The translations under genes and the position numbers were made by a program. Positions 1 to 12,423 of a DNA stretch of 64,000 nt are shown piece by piece. The notes under the pieces were generated by a model. It searched no databases. It was not told the origin of the DNA and worked only from the letters and a program-made list of their open reading frames with translations. Where the stretch lies: assembly GCF_051106095.1 (NCBI RefSeq), contig NC_135785.1:180598045-180662044 (forward strand). The letters are read 5' to 3'. Source of the DNA: Pogona vitticeps. Lineage: Eukaryota; Chordata; Lepidosauria; Squamata; Agamidae. The number at the start of each line of letters is the position of its first letter. The stretch's first letter is position 1.

Positions 1-1035
1 AAATGAGATTGCCTGACCACCTTATCTATCTCCTGAGAAACCTATACGTGGGACAGGAAGCAACAGTTAGAACTGGATATGGAACAACTCATTGGTTCAA
101 AATGGGGAAAGGTGTATGACAAGATTGTATATTGCCCCCCTGCTTATTTAACTTATATGCAGAATATATCATGCGAAAGGCAGGACTGGATGAATCCCAA
201 ACTGGAATTAAGATTGCCGGAAGAAATACTGTTATCAACAACCTCCGATATGCAGATGATACCACTCCGATGACAGAAAGTGAGGGGGAATTAAATAGCC
301 TCTTAATGAGGGTAAAAGAGGAGAGTGCAAAAAATGGTCTGAAGCTCAACATCAAAAAAAACCCTAAGATCATGGCCACTGATTCCAACACCTCATGGCA
401 AATAGAAGGGAAGATATGGAGGCAGTGACAGATTTTACTTTCTTGGGCTCCATGATCACTGCAGATGGCATCAGCAGCCACGAAATTAAAAGACACCTGC
501 TTCTTGGGAGGAAAGCAATGACAAACCTAGACAGCATCTTAAAAAGCAGAGACCTCACCTTGCCGACAAAGGTCCACATAGTCAAAGCCATGGTTATTCC
601 AATAACGATGTATGGAAGTGAGAGCTGGACCATAAAGAAGGCTGACCACCAAAGAACTGATGCTTTTGAATTGTCATGCTGGAGGAGACTCTTGAGAGTC
701 CCCTGGACTGCAAAGAGAACAAACCTATCCATTCTGAAAGAAATCAACCCTGAGTGCTCACTGGAAGGACAGATCCTGAAGCTGAGGCTCCAGTACTTTG
801 GCCATCTCATGAGAAGAGAAGACTCCCTGGAAAAGACGCTGATGTTTGGAAAGTGTGAAGGCAAGAGGAGAAGGGGATGACAGAGGACGAGATGGTTGGA
901 CAGTGTCAGCAAAGCTACCAACATGAATTTGACCCAACTCTGGGAGTCAGTGGAAGACAGGAGGGCCTGGCGTGCTCTGATCCATGGGGTCACGAAGAGT
1001 CGGACACGACTTAACAACTAAACAGCAACAATCAC
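1..1035 (+). mobile_element. BovB (RTE-clade) LINE, 3' part
   Basis: This is the 3' portion of an RTE/BovB non-LTR retrotransposon, entering from the window edge. Frames on the plus strand give the reverse-transcriptase palm motif LRYADDT (about 246-266), then GSMITADG, TMYGSESWT, CWRRLLRVPWTAKRTN and FGHLMRRE, and the terminal WRALIHGVTKSRTRLN block (about 966-1015), all typical of BovB. The copy is dead. The frame shifts between about 395 and 430, and a TGA at 878-880 stands where related copies have CGA, a CpG-type decay. The tail CGGACACGACTTAACAACTAA matches the BovB 3' end that Sauria-type SINEs also use. BovB is known for horizontal spread between squamates and ruminants and supports a squamate source. 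Confidence 0.93.
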
Positions 1036-3030
1036 GAAGTCAGTATAAAGCTAGATGGACCAATGATCTAATTCAATGTAAGACATTTTCCAATGTGCTA
1101 GCATTGTTTGTAGAGTTGTTAGAATTTGATACCCATGATAGAAAAATTAGTATTCTTCCTTTGCTGCCAGATTTACCTCAGTTTCTATCCAGAGTAAATT
1201 CATTTGATAAGCATTACTAACTCTTTGGGGGAAGGTATGCACATTTCTAAATGGAGATAGCAGGAGTACATTCAATTACATTTCTGACAAAACACATCTC
1301 AATGGCATTACAATTCTGTGTTGGATCCTAAATTAGCTATACCAGAGCAGACCATTGGAATCAATGGAATTAGAGTTAGTGGTGACTAGCTTGCCCCACA
1401 GATTTTAATGAGTGTGCTCCAAGCATGATTGACTCTAGATTCAATTTATAATTTTTTTAATATAAATACACTGTGCAAGTCAGTCCATAGAATTGGTTTG
1501 AATCATTTTCATCTGCATCACAAAACAGCATCTTGTAGAATTAAGAGAAAAACGTAAAGGAACTTCATCTGTGTGTCAGTGAGAGCTCAGTAGCCAGGAC
1601 AGATGCCATTATGACCTCTGTTCACTAAAACCTGACAGCTTGTTTAGGCACCATCTGCCACCCATTTAGGAATACTCACCAGGGAGTATTAAACTGTTGG
1701 TGCATCATTATACCAGGTGTCATAGTTGATCAGGTGCATCATTTTGGGTGCAATGAATGGAAATACTATTTTCCTTTAGCATTGCAGAAGATCTTGCTTT
1801 TAACCTCACTGCTCATTAAATTAAAAAAAAACCTTCATTTTTCTCCCCCGATGAGACAAAAAAGGCAGAAATGAAAGAAATGATCAATCTCCATGTGGGT
1901 TAATGCATATTCATATAATCATCTGCCATTCCAGGACTTCTGTGTGACCTGCAGATTTTTATTAAAAGCAGAAGCATGGAATCTAAAATAAAAAGTATGC
2001 CTTTCCAGGGTTCCATGGTAGACTGGGTTATTAAGAAAAGAGGCATTTTTAAAATGATCAAATGGGTAGAGGAATGAAATATTATTTAATCCATACTTTC
2101 AAACATTCACTGTTTCATACCAGTATCTTCCCCAAAGATATTATAAAACTGTGTCTTTGGGGAAGATAATTCTTCCAATCACTGGCTAAAAGGAAAGAAA
2201 AATCATTCTACCTTTGATCAAATAGTTATTCCAAGGTAATAATTTAAGAGACTTATTTATCCGTACCATCTAAGTTAAAAACCAAACTTATGTGTCAGTC
2301 GAGAAACTACTTTGTTGTGTCAGTCAGTCAAGAATCTCTCTTAAAGTGAAACAAAATAGTAGATAGTCACGTTGGCAGCATATTGTGTGTCCCATCTCCT
2401 AAAGATGGCACAAAAATTTGAAGAATATCATTACAAAGAACTTCTTACCTTTGTCAAATACAAAAAGGGGAGAGAAAGAAGAGGAAAGAAGTGGTTTGTG
2501 ATGCACATACAAAGAGAGGTTAAAGTTACTGGACCATTTATTCAGTCAAGGGAGCTGCTGAAAAGAGTCAACATCCAAAGTGGTTGCTGGCTTTGGTAGG
2601 CACTCAGGAATAGCACTTTTGTTCCCCATCATTCAAGCCCTCCGTTCTTATTTACTATCATTACTTCCATCCATTCTTTCTTCCTACCCTCACCTGGAAC
2701 TTTGAGGAGTAAGTAACTCTTTTGTAGTGTTTCTTATATTGCCATCTTCTGTCTTTCTTTTGCTATCTATGGGAAATGGGAAATTAATCCATAGTGGCAT
2801 GAGAAACTTCAGTGTCAAGATGTCCAACATGACACAGCTTCTACTGTTGGAAGTCCATACTATGGCTGAGGATGATGGAATGTTCCATATTGATCCCTTT
2901 GGATGCAGGTTTCTGATTTGACCTCGGCTGTGAGTGGACATACCTGGGCAAACCAGGCTACTGACTGGAGACACTATAAGGGGATATCTCAAAAAGGTAT
3001 TTTCCTTGAACATAGCTCCCATGAGAGCAA
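1036..3030. other. No gene seen; AT-rich downstream flank
   Basis: Short open frames only, without family resemblance or splice context. I see no transposon termini or RNA gene here. Confidence 0.6.
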
Positions 3031-3033
3031 GAT

Positions 3034-3081
3034 GAAGGAAGGAAGGAAGGAAGGAAGGAAGGAAGGAAGGAAGGAAGGAAG
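3034..3081 (+). repeat. (GAAG)n microsatellite
   Basis: About 12 uninterrupted tetranucleotide units in otherwise unique sequence. Confidence 0.97.
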
Positions 3082-3236
3082 TATACACAAAAGCTGGTAG
3101 GAGCTTTGCCTACAGACTGAAGGTCTATCAGATTTCTCAAGGTGATGATGCAACATAGAGGCCCCCAATCATCCTAGGTCACCATCTCTTTATTTTCCTA
3201 AATTTCAGTGTATTCTCTTTCTGATTCAGAAACATA

Positions 3237-3966
<730 letters not shown>

Positions 3967-4267
3967 TATATGTATGAATGCTTTCAGAAAGCTGAGAGCA
4001 AACCAGTTCAGGCCACCTCCAAATCAGCTTGGAGTGGGCCATTTCTGATTGTATTGCAAATATTTGGCAGCAAATCAGATGGGAGGGCATTTGCACACCC
4101 CTAATGGTGACCTTTCATAGAGGCATTGAAGGGGGAAATGGCACTCATGTATGCTATGAACATTACTGTTGTCTAGAGGTTCACAGTAAAGTAGTAGGAA
4201 GGGGAGGAAAGAAGGGAGAAAGATACTTTGGCTATGGTTGTTCAGAAAGAGAACACTGAGACAGTTC

Positions 4268-4405
4268 TAGCTCCTGTCCTCTGAAGATGCCGGCCACAGA
4301 GACTGGCGAAATGTTAGGAAAAAAACCCTCCAGAACATGGCCAAACAGCCTGAAAAACTCACAACAACCATTGGATCCCAGCTGTGAAAGCCTTTGAGAA
4401 CACAT
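4268..4405 (+). mobile_element. Penelope-like element 3' tail fragment
   Basis: The block CCTCTGAAGATGCCGGCC ... GGCGAAATGTTAGGA, followed by CAGAACATGGCCAAACAGCC and GTGAAAGCCTTTGAGAAC, recurs at 34850-34985. I recognise it as a reptile Penelope-type tail from memory of the family. The CTGAnGA ... GAAA core resembles a hammerhead ribozyme (see findings). No coding part is attached. Confidence 0.55.
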
Positions 4406-7400
4406 ACCTTGGCTATCTTAATTTTTAAAAAATATGTTTTATTTCCTCAAATTAAACTCAATATTCATTGGCCCACCAAAAGACTATGTGATCACATCCT
4501 TCTTTTCATTTACATCTTGCTCCCCAATAAAGAAATGAACTAAATCCTCATACTTTGGTTTACCATTATTTGAAATAGAGTTAATTTACTCAAAGTGAGA
4601 GAATCAATGTGTTGCTGTGATGATTAAGCAATCATAACAGGTTTGATATTTACACACATTTATATATCTAAACAAGAAAAGGTGGTGGGGAGCTATATGT
4701 ACTTTCTTCTGACACACACTACAGGAATCTGAATTATATTGCCTTCTGGCCCATCTGTCTCTTATATTTCTCCTTTTCTTCCTTACATGGAAAAACACCA
4801 GATATTCATTTGGTATTCCCAAACATCTGTGATTTTGCAATCTGAAGACACATTTATGGGAGTGAAAATATGAAAGAATAATCCTGATTTACCAGGCATA
4901 ATTTATTTTAAACTGAATTTAGTTTTGAAGAAAGGTGACAGATTTTAAGTATTATTATAAGTACTTTCTTTGGCTACACTTTCCTTAAATTCCACAGCAG
5001 AAGCACAAAAAACCCTTTTAAAAACCATAATTGTTCTTTCATACCTCCCTCACCCCTTTTATGAATGTATCACTGTAAAATAAATGCTATCTGTGGAATG
5101 TTGAGGGCTCTGCTTATTACTTCTCCATCTTGAAACACACAACAAATCCTTAGGGAGATGGTGCCTACTCTGGGTTTTAATGGCAATTAGATGTTGGCCA
5201 ACTTTCTTGGCAGACATATCCCTTGTATTATTAACATTACCATGTGTAAAACCTTTCTGTACAGAAACATTTTGTGGATTTTTCTCAAAGAAGTCAAGCA
5301 GACATTTAATACTGAACTGCACTAAATAATATATGGGCAGTTTTTCAGTGCCTGTATAATGTCTAAATCATGTTTTCCTTTCTGTTGAAGTTAAATTCAA
5401 AGAATTGAGCTTTAACAGTAAATATAATATCCAGAACAAGCCTTTTGAAAATATGTGGCTGTTTTCCCCAAGATCATGAGAGATAATAGTAACAGATTAG
5501 CAAAAGTGCTTATTTAACTTTTTTTAATTTCAGAACTTTATGTGATAAAGAGAAATCATATTCACAGTCAGAACAGCTAGAAAGCTAATTCCCCCTCAAA
5601 AAGGATTCTATCAGCTGTCTTATATTGAAATCTTTTAAACTATCTTTTTTATATAATGCATACTTAATGTTATCTGTCCAGCTCACAAATGAACATGGTG
5701 AACATGTACAGTACTTCAAAAAGGCATGTATTAAATAAAATAATTAAAAATAAATAATAAATAGGTGAGTGTGTCTAAAATGTGGATTACAGAACAAAAG
5801 TACCAGCACCATGCTGGTTTCAAATTTGCTTCTGCATGTAAACATGACTAACGTTGGCCTTTGTTTCCTCTGAAACCCTTTGTGAGGGATCTTCTATCCC
5901 TTGACTATATGTCTGCTGGCTGTATGACCACATGGCTCCCTTTTTTCCCCAACGGAATTAGGAAGATACACAGAAAAAGCTGTCCCTCCCTTATCAACAA
6001 GACACATGGATTCTCAACATCAATATAGGAGGACTACAACCAATATTTTGACATTAATTTTACCCCAATTGGCTGAACCTAGCGAGTTTATAAGTTATTA
6101 TTCCAGTTACCAGATGGAGGACTTGGGTTTTCTGTGTCAACCTCTGCCTCCCCCCACATCCCTCGCAGCCCAAGCAGAAATGTGTGTTTTCAAGGAAAGG
6201 CCAAACAGGAAGATATGTGTGTGTGCATGGCCTGGGGTTCTTTGTTTGAAGAACTGGGGCATGATATCCAAACTACAGCTGCCTCAGCTGTAACTTTAAA
6301 ACAACACCTCTAACACATCCTGCATCCTTCCCGACTTACATCTAAGAAAGATGTGCCTGGCAAAATCCACCTTGCCAAGAACATTTGGACTTTACATCTA
6401 AGAGTAACCTTCCTGGTAAAATCCATCTTGCCATATATATGCCTTTGAATCCTAAAGGAGGGATCAACAGAGTTGTTGGACTTCCAGTGTTTCTAGACTG
6501 CAACTCACATCATCTCAAGATAAAATACCTGGTGTGTGGGGTGGGGTGGGGGGTGCTGTGGGTTGTAATTCAATAACATTGGGATGGTCATAAATTGCTC
6601 CTCCTTCTGTTGAGACATATAGAAGCAGCACTGACAGATCTTTCATGTAACAGCAACAACACTGCTTAGCAATTTATACTGGAATAACAGCCTAGCACTA
6701 TTCAGTGCTTTTTCCAAAACTCAAAAGGAAGCAAATATTGAGATTGAGCCAGGGCTAATTTCAGCAGTTTTTCCAACCTATTCATGAATCCCAAGGGGAA
6801 TTTAACTCTCTAACCAGCTCCTAAGCGGTAGGTCTTTTATACTTGGCTTCAGTTGACTGACAATAGCTTAAGTACATGTGGCGTGGAGGAAAAGCGTTTG
6901 CCAATTTTGCTTTATAGTTATATACCCACTAACTGAGGGAGGTTAATTTTCTTCTTCAGAGCACTCATTAATATTACAAGTGCCTCTTACACAGATTTGA
7001 CGAGACAAACATGACCGGTCACCGAAAGAGCTACATGGAATGGGCCTTCTAAAAGCTTTGTAAAGGCCTCCCTTGAGTTCAAACAACACAAAATGGTGAC
7101 ATCATTCATATTTTTCCATGTAAAATCAGAAGGCCCATTTTCCAAAAGGAGAGCAACAATGTCTGAAACGAAGCTAGGAAGCTTTAGATTTATGTGGCTG
7201 TTCTCTTCCTTGTAAACCATGCAGATTTAGATAGATTCCTGATTTGTTGTTGTTTTTTTTTGTTGTTGTTTTTTTAAGTGTGAGGCCAATATTTTACTAA
7301 GCAAAATTCAAAACTATTTTGCAGAGTATTAGCACAAAGCTTCCTCTAGGAAAAGTAGTCATGCTGGCAAGAGTACACCACACAAAAGGTGAATGCTCTT

Positions 7401-8468
7401 CTCTGTAATGATTAATTGCTGTAATTTCTTATGACGGACAACACAAAGATTTTTAAAATAATCATAAAAGACTGCCAGTATGTGATGGAAGATCACATTG
7501 TCATCCTGCTTAATTACACTAAACTATAGAAAATATTTTTTCCAAAATTCTATGACTCAAGGAAGCACACATGACTGCTATGGTATTTTAACAACAATTC
7601 ACCGGGTTGTCCCTCTCTTGTCTTTGTTTCTTATTCATAAACTGAGATAGAATAGAAGGAAGAAATAGCTAAAGAATAACATCCCACTTATAAAACTAAC
7701 AAGTACCGATAGAATTAAACTCAAATATGATATAAGGCAATAATGGTCATGAGATTGTGGCAAACCTTGAACTGAAATGGACTAGCTCAACAATTCTGGA
7801 AATACAGTATCTGAGGCAAAGTAGCTTCCTTTGACTTGTTTTAATGATAATCTAAATCTAGCTCCCCCTAAAACATGGAATAGTTTTGATGCAAAGGACA
7901 ATTCTATGGCACCCAAAACTGATACATTTTCCCCTTAGGCTTTCAATATGGAAGAGAAGAAAGGGAATGTGGTTGATACTGATGGTCCTAAGTTTCAACC
8001 GGAGAAAAACTTAACAAAGCTCTCCTTTTTTCAGAACACAACATTTGGGGATGCGGAAAGAAATTATCACAGATTCTGTTTGTGATTTCAGTGCATTTTG
8101 TGATTCTCTGTGCTTGACAGTAGAGGCAGCTTTAGTATCTGTGAGAGCATCTGAGAAAGGCCTGGTTGGAGGATTCTGGAATTTGTAGTCCAAGTAAGTT
8201 CTGTGGGTAGACCTTCCTTGGCAGTTGGTCTTGGCCTACTTCCATATGAAAATGGAAAATATTATATGGATGTAGATGAACTTTCCCCAGGCAAAGGGCT
8301 TACAAAATCGCCATGAACTTATAATACAATCCTATTCTTCTCTACCTACAATTGCTTCAGTAGAGTCTAACTTCCAGGTAACTGCATATTATCTGTGTTT
8401 TGGTTTCATTTAAGTTCTTCACACTGATACAAGCCCAATGAAGTGTTGTTCATCCACAAAAGCTCATG
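4406..8468. other. No gene or clear repeat seen
   Basis: AT-rich unique-looking DNA. A minus-strand open frame at 6987-7220 (77 codons) has no recognisable family or clear acceptor. About 6470-6530 may be a decayed hAT-type MITE piece. Confidence 0.5.
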
Positions 8469-8476
8469 TATTATAT

Positions 8477-8612
8477 CAGTGGTCCCCAACCTTGGGCCTC
8501 CAGATGTTCTTGGACTACAACTCCCAGAAGCCTTCTCCACCAACTTTGCTGGCCAAGATTTCTGGGAGTTGAAGTCCAAGAACATCTGGAGGCCCAAGGT
8601 TGGGGACCACTG
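8477..8612. mobile_element. hAT-type MITE, hairpin, intact ends
   Basis: A 136-bp near-perfect inverted repeat. It starts CAGTGGTCCCCAACCTTGGG and ends with the reverse complement of that sequence, and the arms extend through ACATCTGGAGGCC and TGGGAGTTG. It is flanked by an exact 8-bp duplication TATTATAT (8469-8476 and 8613-8620), diagnostic of the hAT superfamily. The high arm identity suggests a young insertion. It would form a long RNA hairpin if transcribed. Confidence 0.95.
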
Positions 8613-9039
8613 TATTATATGATAACTTTAATGGTTTATAAAGGTATAGCCTGCTCTTGCATTTGTATGTAAATATATACAATATTCTGAAGATAAAACT
8701 GACACAAAATACTGCCTTTGCATACAAGAAAATTAGCTTTCAGGCCTGTGGCAAAGAAGCCAATGAGTATGTAAGGCTGCTTTACCCAACATTTCACAGA
8801 GCTACAGTAGGCTCCAGCCTCTAGGCATTATGAGGCCAGCCTCCAGAACAGATGAACTGAAGTGTTTTGTCTCTCACTAAGAAGCTAGGAAATAATGTGC
8901 TGACATTTAAAACATAAAACATTACCATTAATTGGCATTAATTTAATCTGGGTTAAGATTTTCAGATGTTAATTAAATGCATTTATAGTACAATCCTCTT
9001 CTTATCTACTTAAAATCACTTCAATGGAGTTTGTGTTTT

Positions 9040-9232
9040 GGTTTCATTTTTTGTTTTATGTTGCTTTATTTCTGCTCTGGTGCATTCTGTTTTTATGTGA
9101 TTAGATTGTTTAAGGTTATATTATATTAATTGTTGGATTATGTATTTTACTGTGAACCATCCAAAGTAGTGCTATGGCACTAGCAGGAGGAGTAGATTTG
9201 AATAACTGAAATATTTAATAAATAAATAACAT
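9040..9232 (+). mobile_element. L2/CR1-like LINE 3' end
   Basis: Ends with GTGAACCATCCAAAGTAGTGC ... followed by AATAAATAAATA, a diverged version of the 'gtgaaccgcccagag ... taataaataaata' terminus of L2-type LINEs. No coding part remains. Confidence 0.5.
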
Positions 9233-10132
9233 ATAGGATTGCTGTTTTAATTGGTCTTAAGAATGTCAAAGAGGCATCTGGTTGACTATGGTGAAAAATA
9301 GGATGTTACATTAGACCAGCTGTGGTCTGTTCTAGCTGGTCTTTTTATATATTTTTAAAATGCCCCTGGGATTTCAGTCATCATAAATGAAAGATACGTT
9401 TCCATCAAGGAAGGGGCTAAAAGCACGAGGATTCTTCAGCCTAGAGAAGAAGGGATTCAGGAAGTATTAAATGCAGAACATCATATACAGATGTACAAAA
9501 AATTCATGGCAGTCTAGTATTTAATCTTTCATATAAAACTGCAACCTTTAAAACTTTAGATACAATCAACTCTAGGAAAAGAGACTGCATTCATTTCAAA
9601 CTTTTTAGGTATCAGAGCTTCCACAGAGTATGTCTGGAAATGAATGCCTTGGTCTTGGAAGAACATTGCTTCACACTATCGTAGTCATCTCGTCTGTAAT
9701 AGAGGTCAGAGAGGATGCATGTTGTCAATGATTTTCTTCCACTGCTCTCTAGCTATTGCATATGAGGTTGAATTTAAGGTTCAACTCTTTATCACCTTTT
9801 TTTTTAAAGGGCCAAGCTGCTTCAAAGCTGCACCACACTGAGATCCTGACTGGTCAGATGAGGTCTGAAGCAAAAGAAATGGTGCCTACATAGCAGAAAT
9901 TTAGAAGAACAAACCTGCACGAGGCATTATTGAAAAGCTGTCTTTATGTATCACCTCAACAAATCAATTTCATAAGCCACTTTAGATGAAAGCAAATTCT
10001 TCTATTCATGCACAGCTTAATTGTGGCCATGTCTGGAACAGTGGATAACGTACCTAACCGTCCCACTTCAAAAAGGAGAGGACAGAGTTGGAAAAGGTGC
10101 ATGAAAGGGCACCTTTCCAGGACATTCATTAA

Positions 10133-10320
10133 TTATGTGCTGTCAAGTCATTTATGAGTTACAGTGACCCTCCTGATATTCTAGGCATAAGGGCCTCAGA
10201 AGCAATTTACCAGTCCCTCTTTCTAATGGTAGTCTGGGAGCATGTAGCATGTCCAAGGCCACACAGGTGGCAGGGCACGTAACCCTGCCAGCCACACACA
10301 CTCTGGGTAATCCCCATTGG
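10133..10320 (-). mobile_element. tRNA-derived SINE (Sauria-type), decayed
   Basis: Read on the minus strand, the 3' part contains GACTTGACAGCACATAAT, the BovB-like tail sequence seen in other SINE copies here. Towards the head there is a Pol III B-box-like region within the GGCCACACAGGTGGCAGG block. Confidence 0.6.
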
Positions 10321-10329
10321 CCCATCTCC

Positions 10330-10860
10330 TAAGAGGCACCAAGAGAAAGGCCTCTCCTGATTATGTTAATGCCTGGGCAGGCACATACAGGGTGACGTGG
10401 TCTTTTAGATAGCTTGGACCCAGGCCTTTTAGACTTTTATAGGTTGAAACCAGTTTGAATTGTGCCCGGAAAAGGATTGGCAGCCGGTGGATCTGTTGTA
10501 ACAAGGGTTATATGTTCCCTGTAGCCAGCCCCAGTTAACAATCTGGCTGTAGTATTTAGGACCCACTGGAGTTTCCAAACACTTTCCAAAGGCAGCCCCA
10601 CATGGACTGTATTATAGCAATCCAGCCAAGATGTAACTAGGGCATGTGTCACTGTGCCCAGATCAGACCTCTCAAGAACTAGGTGTAGCTGGCACACTAG
10701 TTTTAACTGTGCAAAGGCAATCCTGACCACTGACCAAATCTGGGCATTCAGGCTCACAGATGCATCCAGGAGCAGCCCCAGGCTGCACCCCTGTGTTTTC
10801 AGAGGGAGTATAACCCCATCCAGCACAGCCTGAATCCCTATTCCCTGATCTGCCTTTCAA
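10330..10860 (-). mobile_element. L2-type LINE, RT C-terminal part
   Basis: Minus-strand translation gives LDGVILPLK, LGLLLDASVSLNAQ, FAQLKLVCQL and TVTHALVTSWLDCYN, the thumb/C-terminal region of L2 reverse transcriptases (compare 41305-42240). It is 5' truncated and decayed. Confidence 0.88.
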
Positions 10861-11275
10861 GTGATGAGGAGCACCTATGTCTCAGGACAGAAGAGAAGAA
10901 TCTCCTCATTCTGTTTGTAAAGTCCACATTAGAAAAAAAGATGGACATGCATAGTTATTTACAAAAATATTTGTAGCTTTAAAAAAATTACAATAGTTGC
11001 AGTGTAAAGTAGTAGTAATATATGCATGTTGGAAGCTCAATGAAATGCTGGAACTGTTCCCCACTTAAGCAGAGAAAGCTGCTATTCAACAGTGGTCAGT
11101 TACATTACAAGTAAGAATTTCTGTGGTGGAATCAATGAATGAAGCCCTGACTGCACATAATGTTCTCCTCTGTAACTTATTTTCAGCATCGTTGGACTGT
11201 GTTCCTTGTACCCAAATCAGTCATTGGAAAAGAATCCAGAAACTAAATAACAAAACACTGTGAAGAATTTGGAGC

Positions 11276-11281
11276 TTTATT
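11276..11281 (-). promoter_or_regulatory. Candidate poly(A) signal for PNPLA4
   Basis: AATAAA on the minus strand, about 1 kb past the PNPLA4 stop. A nearer AATAAA lies at 11673-11678. Which one is used cannot be told from sequence alone. Confidence 0.35.
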
Positions 11282-12291
11282 CCGAGTATTAATAATCCAT
11301 TAATATGCTGATAACACAGAAACTGAACAAATTTCAGATTGTTCCTACATTATGTTAGAAGCACAAATACTGCTGGAAACTCAGATCCTGTGACTTCTCA
11401 GCGGTAAAGAAACCCTTTTGGACAAAGTGACTTCCTCTGTAATTTGGGCCATTTCGACTAGATAAGTCAATTACCTGATGACATGTGGGCAATGTTTGCT
11501 TGGCATACCTAGGATCTGCAATGGCCTTTAATTCCTACATGAAAACAATTCCCCTACTATAAAAATTTGCCTAAAGTATCATCTTTTCCCAATGTAGTTT
11601 ATGTAACAAAAAATAAAAGCAAATACTTTGAAACATTACAGTATGCAAATCAGTATGGAAAAAGTTACACAATTTATTTGAAGAACAAGATGTACTAATG
11701 GCAAAACACATATGCATAACAATTAAAAGATATGCAATTAAGCTGTTTTGTCTCCCACAGTCTCTGTGTAATTAGAGTTCATGCTTGAGAGTACACCCAG
11801 GACTGGGGGAGATTTAAAAATGAAAATGAATAAGTCAATTAATAAGCACATAAACAGGATTACTTGTGAAAGGATGTGAGTGTGCAAATCTCTGCAGACA
11901 CTGTATATTTCCTTGTTACATTCAGAACATACATCTCAAATCCAATTAATGCCAGCCAATCCTAGTTCCAACGTTTCTCAAATAATTATTCCATTCTGTA
12001 CTAGAATTCTGCGCTTTAAAAAGAGAATCCTCTAATTTTTACTAGTTTTATCTGTTCTAGAAAGATACAACCAGTTATTTCTCAAATTCAATTCCATTGC
12101 GTTTGAACCTGTTTACAAATTCCATCCAACACACCTAAACATAAACACTTGTTTGACAGTGACAGATGCAATTCCTATGACATTCATTTTAGATAAACAA
12201 AAATTGTGACAGCAGTCCCTTGGGCTCTGCAGAGCATTTGAAGCTTTGCTCTGACAGCCATCAGACTTTGTTAATTTTCGACACACATAAT

Positions 12292-12423
12292 CTATTCAAA
12301 CCAGTTTTCCTTGAGTAAGAAATGGATGGCATTGTCATATCCCTCTTGGTACAAGGATTTCATTTTCTCCTGGCCTGGTGGAAATAGAGCCTGATGAAGT
12401 CTTACAAGGTTGGTGGTGGACAA
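12292..12423 (-). CDS. PNPLA4: PNPLA4 coding exon 6 (last)
   Basis: Acceptor TTGTAG is followed by codons for LSTTNLVRLHQALFPPGQEK, then MKSLYQEGYDNAIHFLLKENWFE and TAG. This is the conserved PNPLA4 C terminus (residues 211-253). The 3' UTR continues to the left. Confidence 0.96.
   Translation of the reverse strand: MSTTNLVRLHQALFPPGQEKMKSLYQEGYDNAIHFLLKENWFE

Noticed and set aside
6987-7220. 77-codon minus-strand frame as an exon
   Set aside because: A weak donor exists, but there is no clear acceptor and no recognisable protein family.
9644-9841. 65-codon frame as a small gene
   Set aside because: No family resemblance; the length is expected by chance.
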